DNA from: Allobosea sp.
GTDB lineage: Bacteria > Pseudomonadota > Alphaproteobacteria > Rhizobiales > Beijerinckiaceae
DNA length: 64,000 nucleotides
Assembly: GCA_024231975.1 (NCBI GenBank)
Contig: JAAEQB010000109.1
Span: 124,001 to 188,000 of the forward strand
Direction of reading: 5' to 3'
In this document: piece after piece, positions 42,174-50,062 of the stretch
How the letters are laid out: every line of letters starts with the position of its first letter
How positions within the stretch are numbered: the stretch's first letter is position 1
Translations under genes and position numbers: made by a program
The notes under the pieces: generated by a model
Seen by the model: only the letters and a program-made list of their open reading frames with translations
What the model was told of the DNA's origin: nothing
Database searches by the model: none

Positions 42174-43985
42174 GTGAGCATTCGCCGTCTCGATCCCGTC
42201 CTGGTCGATCGCATCGCCGCCGGCGAGGTGATCGAGCGCCCGGCCGCGGCGGTGAAGGAACTGGTCGAGAATGCGATCGATGCCGGCGCCACCAGCATCG
42301 CCGTCACCATCCGGGCCGGCGGGCGCGAATTGATCCGCGTCGTCGATGACGGCATCGGCATGAGCCCGGAGGATCTTGCCCTCTGCGTCGAGCGCCACGC
42401 CACCTCCAAGCTCCCCGATGGCGACCTCTTCGCCATCCGCTCGCTCGGCTTTCGCGGCGAGGCCTTGCCCTCGATCGGCTCGGTGGCGCGGCTCTCGATC
42501 ACCACCCGGCAGCGCGATGCGGCACAAGGCTGTGCTCTCGTGGTCGAGGCCGGCGCCAAGGGCGCGGTCAGGCCGGCGGCGGCGGCACCCGGTACCCGCA
42601 TCGAGGTCAGCGACCTCTTCATCTTCACCCCGGCCCGCCTGAAATTCCTGAAGAGCGACCGGGCCGAGGCGCAGGCCGTCTCCGACATGCTGCGGCGGCT
42701 TGCCATCGCCCATCCCGAGGTCCGCTTCTCGCTCGAGGGCGAGCATGCCGGCGCCTTCGACTGGCCGGCCGAGCCGATCGGCAATGACGGTCATCTGCGC
42801 CGCCTCGGCCGCGCGCTCGGGCGCGACTTCCCGGAGAATGCGCTCGCCGTCGAGACCGAACGCGAGGGCGTCCGGCTCTCCGGCTTCGCCGGGCTGCCGA
42901 CCTTCCATCGCGGCACCTCGGCCGGCGTCCACATGGCGGTCAATGGCCGCCCGGTGCGCGACAAGCTGCTGCTCTCGGCGGTGCGCGGCGCCTATGCCGA
43001 CGTCGTGCCCTCCGACCGGCATCCGGTGCTCTATCTCGACGTGCTCTGCGATCCCGCCGTGGTCGATGTCAACGTCCACCCGGCCAAGAGCGAGGTCCGC
43101 TTCCGCGATCCGGCTTTGGTGCGCGGCCTCGTGGTCTCCAGTCTCAAGGCGGCGCTTGCCGGTGCCGGCCACCGCGCCACCACCACCGGCGGCGCCCGCA
43201 CGCTCGACGCCTTCCGCGCGGTCTTCTCAGGCGGCTTCGGCAATGGCGGTCCGGCCACGATCCAGCGCCCGAATTTCAGCAGCGTCGCCGACTGGCGCAT
43301 GCCCGAAGCCACCAGCCAGCCGCTGCAGGCCGGTTTCGCCGATCTCGCCATGCCCTCGGCCGATGCGAGAGCCCATCTCGCCGAGCCGCCGCAGGATGCG
43401 CTCGACCGGCCGCTCGGCGCGGCCCGCGCCCAGGTCCACGGCACCTATATCGTCGCCCAGACCCGCGACGGCATGGTGATCGTCGACCAGCACGCCGCGC
43501 ATGAGCGGCTGGTCTATGAGCGCCTCAAGGCCGAGCGCGCCAAGGCCGGCATCGCCCGCCAGCCCATGCTGCTGCCCGAGGTGGTCGAGCTCGATCCGGT
43601 CGATGCCGATCGGCTCAATGCCGCCGCTGCCGATCTTGCCTCGCTCGGCCTGGTCATCGAGAGCTTCGGCCCCGGCGCCGTGCTGGTGCGCGAGGCGCCG
43701 GCCGCGGTCGCCGGCGGCGACCTCCAGGGCATCGTCCGCGACGTCGCCGATGCGCTCGCCGAGCATGGCGATGCCGGTTCGCTGGAGCGCCGGCTCGACC
43801 ATGTACTGGCGACGATGGCCTGCCACAACTCGGTCCGCGCCGGCCGCCGCCTGCGGCCGGAGGAGATGGACGCGCTCCTGCGCGAGATGGAAGCGACGCC
43901 GAATTCCGGCCAATGCAATCACGGCCGGCCGACCTATGTCGAGCTGAAGCTCAGCGATATCGAGAAGCTGTTCGGGAGGAGGTAG
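42174..43985 (+). CDS. mutL: DNA mismatch repair protein MutL
   Basis: 603 residues from the GTG at 42174 (VSIRRLDPVLVDRIAAGEVI), with TGAGGAGC upstream. The N-terminal GHKL ATPase has AGEVIERPAAAVKELVENAI, DDGIGM and LGFRGEALPSIGSVA. The C-terminal dimerisation domain has the endonuclease metal motif DQHAAHERLVYE (DQHAx2Ex4E), plus ACHNSVRAGRRL and CNHGRPT. MutL with this motif nicks DNA itself, as expected in bacteria lacking MutH. It ends 5 bp before the inverted-repeat unit carrying the GIY-YIG gene. Confidence 0.95.
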   Translation: MSIRRLDPVLVDRIAAGEVIERPAAAVKELVENAIDAGATSIAVTIRAGGRELIRVVDDGIGMSPEDLALCVERHATSKLPDGDLFAIRSLGFRGEALPSIGSVARLSITTRQRDAAQGCALVVEAGAKGAVRPAAAAPGTRIEVSDLFIFTPARLKFLKSDRAEAQAVSDMLRRLAIAHPEVRFSLEGEHAGAFDWPAEPIGNDGHLRRLGRALGRDFPENALAVETEREGVRLSGFAGLPTFHRGTSAGVHMAVNGRPVRDKLLLSAVRGAYADVVPSDRHPVLYLDVLCDPAVVDVNVHPAKSEVRFRDPALVRGLVVSSLKAALAGAGHRATTTGGARTLDAFRAVFSGGFGNGGPATIQRPNFSSVADWRMPEATSQPLQAGFADLAMPSADARAHLAEPPQDALDRPLGAARAQVHGTYIVAQTRDGMVIVDQHAAHERLVYERLKAERAKAGIARQPMLLPEVVELDPVDADRLNAAAADLASLGLVIESFGPGAVLVREAPAAVAGGDLQGIVRDVADALAEHGDAGSLERRLDHVLATMACHNSVRAGRRLRPEEMDALLREMEATPNSGQCNHGRPTYVELKLSDIEKLFGRR

Positions 43986-43990
43986 CGCTA

Positions 43991-44507
43991 CCCGTCATTG
44001 CGAGGAGCGCAGCGACGAAGCAATCCAGGGGGACGTAGAGCGCTGCCGCCCTAGATTGCTTCGCTGCGCTCGCAATGACGGCTATCAATCTCCTGAGGTG
44101 GGGAGCCGAGAAACGAGCATGCGTGAACCGGCCGTCTACATAATGGCGAGTAGGCGCAACGGAACGCTCTATGTCGGCGTGACTTCGAACCTGCCCGAGC
44201 GTGTCTGGCAGCATCGTGAGGGCCTGACGCCGGGTTTCACCAACCGATATGGCTGCAAGCTCCTCGTCTGGTACGAAAGTCACGAGCGTATGGACGAAGC
44301 GATTGGCCGCGAGAAGCAGCTCAAGGGCGGTTCCCGTGCGAAGAAGCTGGCGCTGGTCGAGGCTATGAATCCGAATTGGCGCGATCTGTATGAGGATTTG
44401 GCCGGCTGACGTTTTTCGTCATTGCGAGCGCAGCGAAGCAATCCAGGAAGACGTAGAGCGCTGCCGCCCCTGGATTGCTTCGTCGCTGCGCTCCTCGCAA
44501 TGACGGG
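43991..44507. mobile_element. 517-bp unit with perfect 41-bp terminal inverted repeats, carrying a GIY-YIG gene
   Basis: Bases 43991-44031 and 44467-44507 are perfect inverted repeats of 41 bp, starting CCCGTCATTGCGAGGAGCGC. Just inside each is a shorter, similar arm (about 44052-44081 and 44417-44446), so each end is also a hairpin of about 90 bp built of the GTCATTGCGAG...GAAGCAATCC repeat. Both hairpins share the loop core ACGTAGAGCGCTGCCG in direct orientation, although the long and short arms are swapped. Long and short arms differ by two trinucleotide insertions (GAG and CGA). The unit starts 5 bp after the mutL stop and ends 5 bp before the rsmD stop. There is no transposase and no clear target-site duplication. 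Mobility is inferred. Confidence 0.72.
44119..44409 (+). CDS. GIY-YIG nuclease family protein
   Basis: 96 residues from the ATG at 44119; an upstream TTG in frame lies inside the repeat and is unlikely. This is a single GIY-YIG domain: AVYIMASRRNGTLYVGVTSN carries the VYI and YVG elements (GIY...YIG), then the conserved Arg in LPERVWQHR, and the catalytic Glu in DEAIGREKQLKGG, ending NPNWRDLYEDL. It resembles the YhbQ/UPF0213 type, which has no separate DNA-binding domain. The gene is enclosed by inverted hairpin repeats, so it could be the enzyme that moves or processes them. That link is inference. Confidence 0.88.
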   Translation: MREPAVYIMASRRNGTLYVGVTSNLPERVWQHREGLTPGFTNRYGCKLLVWYESHERMDEAIGREKQLKGGSRAKKLALVEAMNPNWRDLYEDLAG

Positions 44508-44512
44508 GAAAC

Positions 44513-45073
44513 TCACACCGCCTTCAGAAACCGCACCTGCGTCTCGCCATAATCGCGCCGGTCGAGTTCCTCGAAGCCGTCCGGCAACGCGATCTCCACG
44601 TCGGCGGCTTCTTCCAGCACCATCAGCGCATCGCTCGCCAACCAGCCGCCCTCGCGCGCCGAGGCAAGCGCTTTCTCGCCAAGGCCCTTGCGATAGGGCG
44701 GGTCGCAGAAGACGAGGTTGAACGGGGCCATGCCGGTGATCGGGCCGAGCCTGGTCGCATCGCGGCGGAAGATCCGGCTATAGCCGGCGAGGCCCAGCGC
44801 CATCTGGTTCTCGCGGATCAGCCCGCGCGCCTCGGCCCCGTCATCGACCAGGAGCGCGAAGGCGGCGCCGCGCGAGAGCGCCTCGAACGCCATCGCGCCG
44901 GTGCCGGCGAAGAGGTCGAGCACGCGCGCCCCGTCGGTCGCATCGCCATGGCCATGCGCCAGCACGTTGAACAGCGATTCCCGCAGGCGATCCGAGGTTG
45001 GCCGGATCGCGCCAATGCCCGGCTTCGGGCTGGCGAGAGACCGGCCGCCGAAGCGCCCTCCGACGATGCGCAT
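44513..45073 (-). CDS. rsmD: 16S rRNA (guanine-966 N2)-methyltransferase RsmD
   Basis: 186 residues. It methylates G966 of 16S rRNA using SAM. The N-terminus MRIVGGRFGGRSLASPKPGI is typical. The SAM site is VLDLFAGTGAMAFEALSRGA, the catalytic motif is FCDPPYRKG (D-P-P-Y), and RPTSDRLRESLFNVL is the conserved entry segment. It begins 10 bp after the RluB-type gene's stop in the same direction, so they form an operon joining two rRNA-modification enzymes. Confidence 0.94.
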   Translation of the reverse strand: MRIVGGRFGGRSLASPKPGIGAIRPTSDRLRESLFNVLAHGHGDATDGARVLDLFAGTGAMAFEALSRGAAFALLVDDGAEARGLIRENQMALGLAGYSRIFRRDATRLGPITGMAPFNLVFCDPPYRKGLGEKALASAREGGWLASDALMVLEEAADVEIALPDGFEELDRRDYGETQVRFLKAV

Positions 45074-45083
45074 GGGCTAAACC

Positions 45084-47276
45084 TTACCCGCGGCGACCAC
45101 CGCCGCCCGAACGCGGCGGACCGGAGCGCGGCGGCCTGCCACTGCCACCGGGACGCGGGCCGCGCCCGCCGGGACGATCGCCACCCGGCCGGTCACCGGC
45201 CGGTTTGCTGCGGAAGGGGCGGGACGGGCGGTCATCTGTCCCGCCGCCGCTAGGTGGGCGCTTGCCACGCGGCGGCTTGTCGGCCCAGTCGCCGCTGCCG
45301 CGCCAGGGCGCCTCGCCGCCGCGATCGCGGCCGAAGCTCTCTTCACGCGGCGCCCGGCTCGGGCGCTCGCTGCGCGGAGCACGCGCCGGCCGCTCCTCGC
45401 GCGGCTCGTCCTTCGGCTTGGCGGCGATGCGCTCGACCTTGACGCGCCGGCCCTTCGGATCGGCGATCGCCTTGTCGCGCACGCGCGTGACGGCGCCGGT
45501 GGCCTCGCGGGCCTGGCGCTCTTCCTTGGGATCGGCGCCGCGGCGCGGCGGCGCCTTGCGCTCGCGCTGCGGCTCGGCCTCGACATCGCGCCAGACGCCG
45601 CGCGTCCATGGCTTGTCGCCACGCAGCGGGCGGGCCTCTTCGGCGCGCTCGGCCCGGTCCTCGCGCGGACGACGGCGCGGCCGGTCGTCGCCGGCGGGGG
45701 CGGCTCTGCCGCGCGCGGGCCTGTCGTCTGATCGGGTCTCGTCGCGCCGTGGCGAGTCGAAATCGACGCCGGCCTTGGCCATCAACTCGGTGCCGAGCTG
45801 GTCCTTCAGCACCTTGGAACGCACCTCCTCGGCCTCGCCCTCGGGCAGGTCGCCGAGCTGGAACGGGCCGAAGGAGACCCGGATCAGCCGGTTCACCTGC
45901 AGGCCGAGATGCTCAAGGACCGTCTTGACCTCGCGGTTCTTGCCCTCGCGCAGATCGACGGTGAGCCAGGTGTTCGAACCCTGCTCGCGCTCGAACTGGG
46001 CGATGACCGGGCCATACTGGACGCCGTCGATGGTGACGCCGCCTTTCAGCGTATCGAGCTGGGCCTGGTTGACCTGGCCGAAGGCACGGACGCGATAGCG
46101 CCTGAGCCAGCCGGTCTCCGGCAGCTCCAGCATGCGCGCCAGCCCGCCATCATTGGTCAGCAGCAGCAGGCCTTCGGTGTTGATGTCTAGCCGGCCGACC
46201 GAGAGCACGCGCGGCAGGTCCTCCGGCAGCGCGTCGAATACGGTCGGGCGCCCCTCCGGATCATGGTTGGTCGTCACCAGGCCACGCGGCTTGTGGTAGA
46301 ACCAGAGCCTTGTGCGCTCGCGCGCCGGCAAGGGCTCGCCATCGACCAGCACGACGTCGTTCGGGCCGATGTCGAGCGCCGGGCTCTCGATCACCTTGCC
46401 GTTGACGCTGACGCGGCCTTCGGCGATCAGCGCCTCGCTGTCGCGGCGCGAGGCGACGCCGGCGCGGGCCATCACCTTGGCGATGCGCTCCGGCTCCTGC
46501 GGCGCGGCCGGAGCCGAGACGGCCTCGGCGATCTCGGCGGCGTTGCGGTGCGCCCGATCAGGGCGAGTGCGCGTCGGGTTGCTGCCGCGCGGCGCGTCGA
46601 AACGCTTGCCGCCGCCGAAGCCGCGGCCCTCGCCACGCTCCTCGCGGCGCGGCGGCCGGGCAGGCCGCTCACCGCTGCCGCTGCGCTCGCGGAAAGGGCG
46701 CTCGCTGCGGCCACGCTCATCGCCGCGATCCCGCGGCGGCCGACGCTCCTCGCCGTCGCGCTGGCGGAAGGGCCGCTCGCCGCCGTCGCGCGCGGGGCGT
46801 GCTGCACGGCGCTCGTCGTCGCCGCGCCCACGGAAGGGACGATCTCCATCGCGCGGGGGGCGTGACGCTGCGCCGTCCCGGGGAGGACGCCCGAAGCCGC
46901 CGGGCCTGTCGCCGCGAGGCCTGTCACCATCGCGGGGAGGGCGGCTGCTACGACGGTCTTCGCCGCCACGGTCGCGGAATGGCCGCTCGCCCCCCTCGCG
47001 CGGCGACCGCTCGCCGCTCGGCCGCTCGCCAAATGGCTTCTTCTCGAAGCGGCGCGCCGGGCGCTCGCCATCGCTGCGGCGCTCGGCGCCTTCAGGCGGT
47101 GCGCGCCGGGGCCGCTCCTCGCCATCGCGCGAGCGGAAGGGGGGCTTGCCGCCACGCCCGGGCGGCCGGCCGCCGGGGCCTCCGCGTCCCGGGCCGCCAT
47201 CGCGCCCGCCGCCGCGGCCGCCGGTTCCGCCGCCCTTGCGCGGGCCGCGGCTTTTCTGGTTGTTGTCGTCGCTCAT
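45084..47276 (-). CDS. rluB: RsuA/RluB-family rRNA pseudouridine synthase with large Arg/Gly-rich extensions
   Basis: 730 residues from the ATG at 47276. Only residues ~265-510 are enzyme: an S4 RNA-binding domain (RIAKVMARAGVASRRDSEAL) and the RsuA/RluB catalytic domain with the Asp motif GRLDINTEGLLLLTNDG, KPRGLVTTNHDPEG and EGKNREVKTVLEHLGL. The first ~260 and last ~210 residues are low-complexity and rich in Arg, Gly, Pro and Asp, with repeated RPPRDGDRP-like and ERPFR-like units. They probably make RNA- or ribosome-binding disordered arms. The usual product is pseudouridine in 23S rRNA helix 93 (RluB). It is coupled to rsmD and divergent from tadA. Confidence 0.88.
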   Translation of the reverse strand: MSDDNNQKSRGPRKGGGTGGRGGGRDGGPGRGGPGGRPPGRGGKPPFRSRDGEERPRRAPPEGAERRSDGERPARRFEKKPFGERPSGERSPREGGERPFRDRGGEDRRSSRPPRDGDRPRGDRPGGFGRPPRDGAASRPPRDGDRPFRGRGDDERRAARPARDGGERPFRQRDGEERRPPRDRGDERGRSERPFRERSGSGERPARPPRREERGEGRGFGGGKRFDAPRGSNPTRTRPDRAHRNAAEIAEAVSAPAAPQEPERIAKVMARAGVASRRDSEALIAEGRVSVNGKVIESPALDIGPNDVVLVDGEPLPARERTRLWFYHKPRGLVTTNHDPEGRPTVFDALPEDLPRVLSVGRLDINTEGLLLLTNDGGLARMLELPETGWLRRYRVRAFGQVNQAQLDTLKGGVTIDGVQYGPVIAQFEREQGSNTWLTVDLREGKNREVKTVLEHLGLQVNRLIRVSFGPFQLGDLPEGEAEEVRSKVLKDQLGTELMAKAGVDFDSPRRDETRSDDRPARGRAAPAGDDRPRRRPREDRAERAEEARPLRGDKPWTRGVWRDVEAEPQRERKAPPRRGADPKEERQAREATGAVTRVRDKAIADPKGRRVKVERIAAKPKDEPREERPARAPRSERPSRAPREESFGRDRGGEAPWRGSGDWADKPPRGKRPPSGGGTDDRPSRPFRSKPAGDRPGGDRPGGRGPRPGGSGRPPRSGPPRSGGGGRRG

Positions 47277-47410
47277 GGTGGCTCCTGAAGCCGGATCATC
47301 GCGGACCGGGTTGCGAAGCGATCCGGGACGGCAGCGGCTCTTGAATCTGGTATTAGCCGGCGCTTGTAGCAGGCGCTTTCGCCCGCTGCGAGCGGCAATG
47401 ATGGGGTTCG

Positions 47411-47887
47411 ATGGGATCGAGCGATGCGGGCGGTTCGGACGACATGGTGACGGCGCCGATGGCACTGGCGCTCACCGAGGCGCGTGCCGCGGCGGAGCGC
47501 GGCGAGGTGCCGGTCGGAGCGGTGATCGTCCGGGGTGGTGAGGTGCTGGCCAGCGCCGGCAACCGCACGCTCGAGCTGAAGGACCCGACGGCGCACGCCG
47601 AGACGCTGGCGATCCGGATCGCTTGCGAGGCGATCCAGTCCGAGCGGCTGATCGATTGCGATCTCTATGTCACGCTTGAACCCTGCCCGATGTGCGCCGC
47701 GGCAATCTCCTTCGCCCGGATCAGGCGGCTCTATTTCGCGGCCTCGGATCCGAAGGGCGGCGCGGTCGAGAACGGCGTCAGGCTCTATTCCAGCCCCACC
47801 TGCCATCATGCGCCGGAGGTCTATGGCGGCCTGAGCGAGCGCGAGGCGGCGGACTTGCTACGTGATTTCTTCCGGGGGAAGCGCTGA
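47411..47887 (+). CDS. tadA: tRNA adenosine(34) deaminase TadA
   Basis: 158 residues. It deaminates A34 to inosine in tRNA-Arg(ACG). The zinc-dependent cytidine-deaminase fold has His62-Ala-Glu64 (TAHAETLAIR) and Cys92/Cys95 (LEPCPMCAAA). The start at 47411 gives MGSSDAGGSDDMVTAPMALA; an ATG at 47444 would align better with shorter homologues. The stop and the next ATG share one base (TGATG). It is divergent from the pseudouridine synthase gene, so this 134-bp region controls several RNA-modification genes. Confidence 0.94.
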   Translation: MGSSDAGGSDDMVTAPMALALTEARAAAERGEVPVGAVIVRGGEVLASAGNRTLELKDPTAHAETLAIRIACEAIQSERLIDCDLYVTLEPCPMCAAAISFARIRRLYFAASDPKGGAVENGVRLYSSPTCHHAPEVYGGLSEREAADLLRDFFRGKR

Positions 47888-48390
47888 TGGCGGAGATGAT
47901 CCGAGCTGCGAGCCCGGTCGATGCACAAGCCATCGCCGCGCTCAACCGCGCCGCCTTCGATGGCGAGGACGAGGTCGGCATCGTCGAGCGTCTGCGCCGT
48001 GACGGCCTCGTTGCCGTCGAGCTAATTGCGGAACAGGGCGGCGCGATCAGCGGCCATATCCTGCTGAGCTGGCTGCCGACGATGCTGGACGGCCGCATGG
48101 TGAAGGCCCTGGCGCTGGCACCGATGGCGGTGCGGCCGGTGCTGCAGAAGCAGGGTATCGGCGGCCGGCTGATCGCGGCGGCACTCGATGAGGCACGGGC
48201 CGCTGGGGCCGCGGCCGTGATCGTGCTCGGGCATCCCGGCTACTATCCCCGCTTCGGCTTCTCGGCGGCGCTGGCGCAAAATCTCGCTTCGCCCTTCTCA
48301 GGTGAGGCCTTCATGGCGCTGGAGCTCATGCCGGGAGCCCTGGCGGGGAAGCAGGGCTCGGTCAGCTACCCCTCGGCATTCGGGCTGTAG
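47887..48390 (+). CDS. GNAT family N-acetyltransferase
   Basis: 167 residues. This is a GNAT acyltransferase resembling the YhbS group: MIRAASPVDAQAIAALNRAA start, AISGHILLSWLPTM beta strands, ALAPMAVRPVLQKQGIGGRL with the acetyl-CoA pyrophosphate loop Q-x-x-G-I-G, and VIVLGHPGYYPRFGFSAAL, the marker of YhbS-like proteins. The substrate is unknown. It is translationally coupled to tadA by the TGATG overlap. Confidence 0.88.
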   Translation: MAEMIRAASPVDAQAIAALNRAAFDGEDEVGIVERLRRDGLVAVELIAEQGGAISGHILLSWLPTMLDGRMVKALALAPMAVRPVLQKQGIGGRLIAAALDEARAAGAAAVIVLGHPGYYPRFGFSAALAQNLASPFSGEAFMALELMPGALAGKQGSVSYPSAFGL

Positions 48391-48738
48391 CCGCGAAAGA
48401 CGATCCGAGGGCCGCGCGGTCGCGGCGAACTCCGGCCGGCTGGATAAATGCTTCGGCGGTTCCCGTCAAAACTGCATTTATATGTAATGGTTCAATCGTT
48501 TATCGTATAGGGTGGATCGAGGCATAGATAAAAATCAAAGTATTTAGCCGATTGGTTAGTTCGATGGGCTTAGTCCTGATGGTGTAGGCAGAATACAGGA
48601 CTGATCCGGTCTCGGATGCATCTCGTAAGCTGCCTTGCTTTTGCCTTTTATCCTCCGTAGGTCGCCGCTGCACTGCTCAGCCAGACCAAGGAATGGTGGC
48701 TTGAGCCTCCCATTCCCCAAGATCGGTATTTCTCCATT
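48391..48738. other. 348-bp intergenic region with an AT-rich patch
   Basis: There is no convincing gene. From about 48470 to 48560 the sequence is clearly AT-rich for this genome (for example TTTATCGTATAGGG, GATAAAAATCAAAG), then a 7-bp perfect inverted repeat AGTCCTG/CAGGACT occurs at 48572-48578 and 48596-48602. It probably contains the promoter of the exported peptidase gene at 48739. The composition may also mark a small insertion or remnant of foreign DNA. A short minus-strand frame crossing this area is not supported by codon bias. Confidence 0.45.
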
Positions 48739-49164
48739 ATGCGTAAAGTTGCGTTGGCTGCGCTGTCTGCGGCCTGTTGGTCTGTGTCCCCCTCCTTCGC
48801 CGCCGATACCCATCTCGCGATGATCTCGTTCCAGCCGCAAGTGAAGGGGCTCGGTTGCCTCAAGCCGGAAACCCTCGGCATGATCAAGGAACTCACCGCG
48901 AAAATCGGCCCGATCCAGATCACCTCGACCTGCGGCGGCCGCCACGCCCGCAACTCCCAGCACTATCGCGGCAACGCCATCGATTTCCGCCCGCTCGCCA
49001 CCTCGCCGCGGAACGCCGCGGCGGTCGCCAAGAAGATCGAAGCCGTCGGCGGCGTCGGCTCCTATTCGAACGGACTCGTCCATGTCGATGTCGGCGACCG
49101 CGAGATCGCCTGGTATGGCCACAAGCGCAGCCGCCGGCTGGCCTATGCAGGGCGTGGCCGCTAG
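48739..49164 (+). CDS. Exported M15-type peptidase-like protein (D-Ala-D-Ala carboxypeptidase/YcbK-like)
   Basis: 141 residues. A signal peptide (VALAALSAACWSVSPSFAA) is followed by a peptidase M15A-like zinc site: His75 and Asp82 in QHYRGNAIDFR (H-x6-D) and His115 in LVHVDVG (H-x-D). The fold normally cuts D-Ala peptide bonds in peptidoglycan. The protein is at the small end of the family and appears to contain only the catalytic core. It is convergent with the TauE gene, with stops adjacent (49164/49166). Confidence 0.8.
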   Translation: MRKVALAALSAACWSVSPSFAADTHLAMISFQPQVKGLGCLKPETLGMIKELTAKIGPIQITSTCGGRHARNSQHYRGNAIDFRPLATSPRNAAAVAKKIEAVGGVGSYSNGLVHVDVGDREIAWYGHKRSRRLAYAGRGR

Positions 49165-49165
49165 C

Positions 49166-49906
49166 TCAGAGCACCGTCCGGGCGATCAGATAGCCGCCCA
49201 GTGCCAGCAGCCCGGCGAAGAAGCAGAGCTTGAAGGTCGCGGCCGAGATGCGCTGCCGGATCGCCTGGCCGAACCACATCCCGGCCAGCGCCGGCAGGAG
49301 CGCCAGCAATGAGGCGCCGGCGACCTTGAGATCGAGCGCGCCGGCGCCGACCAGCCCGAAGGACAGGGCGATCGTCGAGACGATGAAGGAGAGGCCGAGC
49401 GCCTGCACCAGCTCGTCCTTGTCGAAGCCGAGCGCCTGCAGATAGGGCACGGCCGGCAGCACGAAGACGCCGGTCGCGGCGGTGGCGGCGCCGGTGATGA
49501 CGCCGACCAGCGGGCCGAGCCAGATCTCGGCCTTCTCGGGCACGCGCAGCTTGGCGGCCTTCAGCCCGACCAGCGCGTAGAGCACCAGCGCGATACCGAG
49601 CCAGAGCGTCGCCGAGCCGTCCTTGGCCTTCTCCAGCAAGCCGGCACCAGCCCAGGTGCCGACGCAGGTTCCGGCCAGCATCGGCCAGAGCCGCGCGATG
49701 ATGGCCCTGAGCTTCGGCCCGGTCAGCTGCCAGCTATTGGTGACGAGGTTGGGGATGACCAGCAGCGCCGCGGCCTGGGCCGGCGCCATCACCACGCCGA
49801 GCACGCCGACCGCGATCGTCGGCAGGCCGAGCCCGATCACGCCCTTGACGAAGCCGGCGAGCACGAAGGTCGCGGCGATGAAGGTGAGGAGCGTCGTCTG
49901 GTCCAT
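49166..49906 (-). CDS. TauE/SafE family permease
   Basis: 246 residues with about eight hydrophobic helices. The first repeat has AGFVKGVIGLGLPTIAVGVL and the second has VGVITGAATAATGVFVLPAV, equivalent to the glycine-rich hairpins of the family. It is probably an inner-membrane exporter of anionic or sulfur compounds. It is divergent from an ArsR-type regulator 157 bp away, with a palindrome between them, so that regulator likely controls it. This is a second, unlinked TauE; the first in this window pairs with TIGR02186. Confidence 0.85.
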   Translation of the reverse strand: MDQTTLLTFIAATFVLAGFVKGVIGLGLPTIAVGVLGVVMAPAQAAALLVIPNLVTNSWQLTGPKLRAIIARLWPMLAGTCVGTWAGAGLLEKAKDGSATLWLGIALVLYALVGLKAAKLRVPEKAEIWLGPLVGVITGAATAATGVFVLPAVPYLQALGFDKDELVQALGLSFIVSTIALSFGLVGAGALDLKVAGASLLALLPALAGMWFGQAIRQRISAATFKLCFFAGLLALGGYLIARTVL

Positions 49907-49981
49907 GATCCTGCCGGCCCTGTCGGTCGATTGCGTTGGATCGCTTGTTGCAGTCCTGTCCGGTCCTGTCGCGGACGGATA

Positions 49982-49999
49982 CTACGGTCTTGGCCGTAG
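49982..49999. promoter_or_regulatory. Palindrome between divergent tauE and arsR genes
   Basis: CTACGG (49982-49987) and CCGTAG (49994-49999) are perfect arms separated by TCTTGG. It lies 76 bp from the TauE start and 64 bp from the ArsR start. It is a candidate ArsR operator; arms are short, so confidence is moderate. Confidence 0.5.
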
Positions 50000-50062
50000 C
50001 GTCCTCGCTTGCCTCAGCGAGTGCGGACGTCATCATGGCGGCCACAATGGAGGCGTCGCGCC

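Noticed and set aside
40967..42784. 605-residue antisense frame crossing the second M16 gene and mutL
   Set aside because: It spans two clearly coding plus-strand genes, so it cannot be a real gene without contradicting both.
43995..44085. The mutL-rsmD hairpins as plain transcription terminators
   Set aside because: No T-run follows the stems, and the near-identical sequence at both ends of the GIY-YIG gene is better explained as repeat copies.
44056..44118. TTG start for the GIY-YIG gene inside the repeat
   Set aside because: The extra residues derive from the hairpin arm (LRCARND), which is common read-through of this repeat, and the ATG at 44119 gives the normal domain start.
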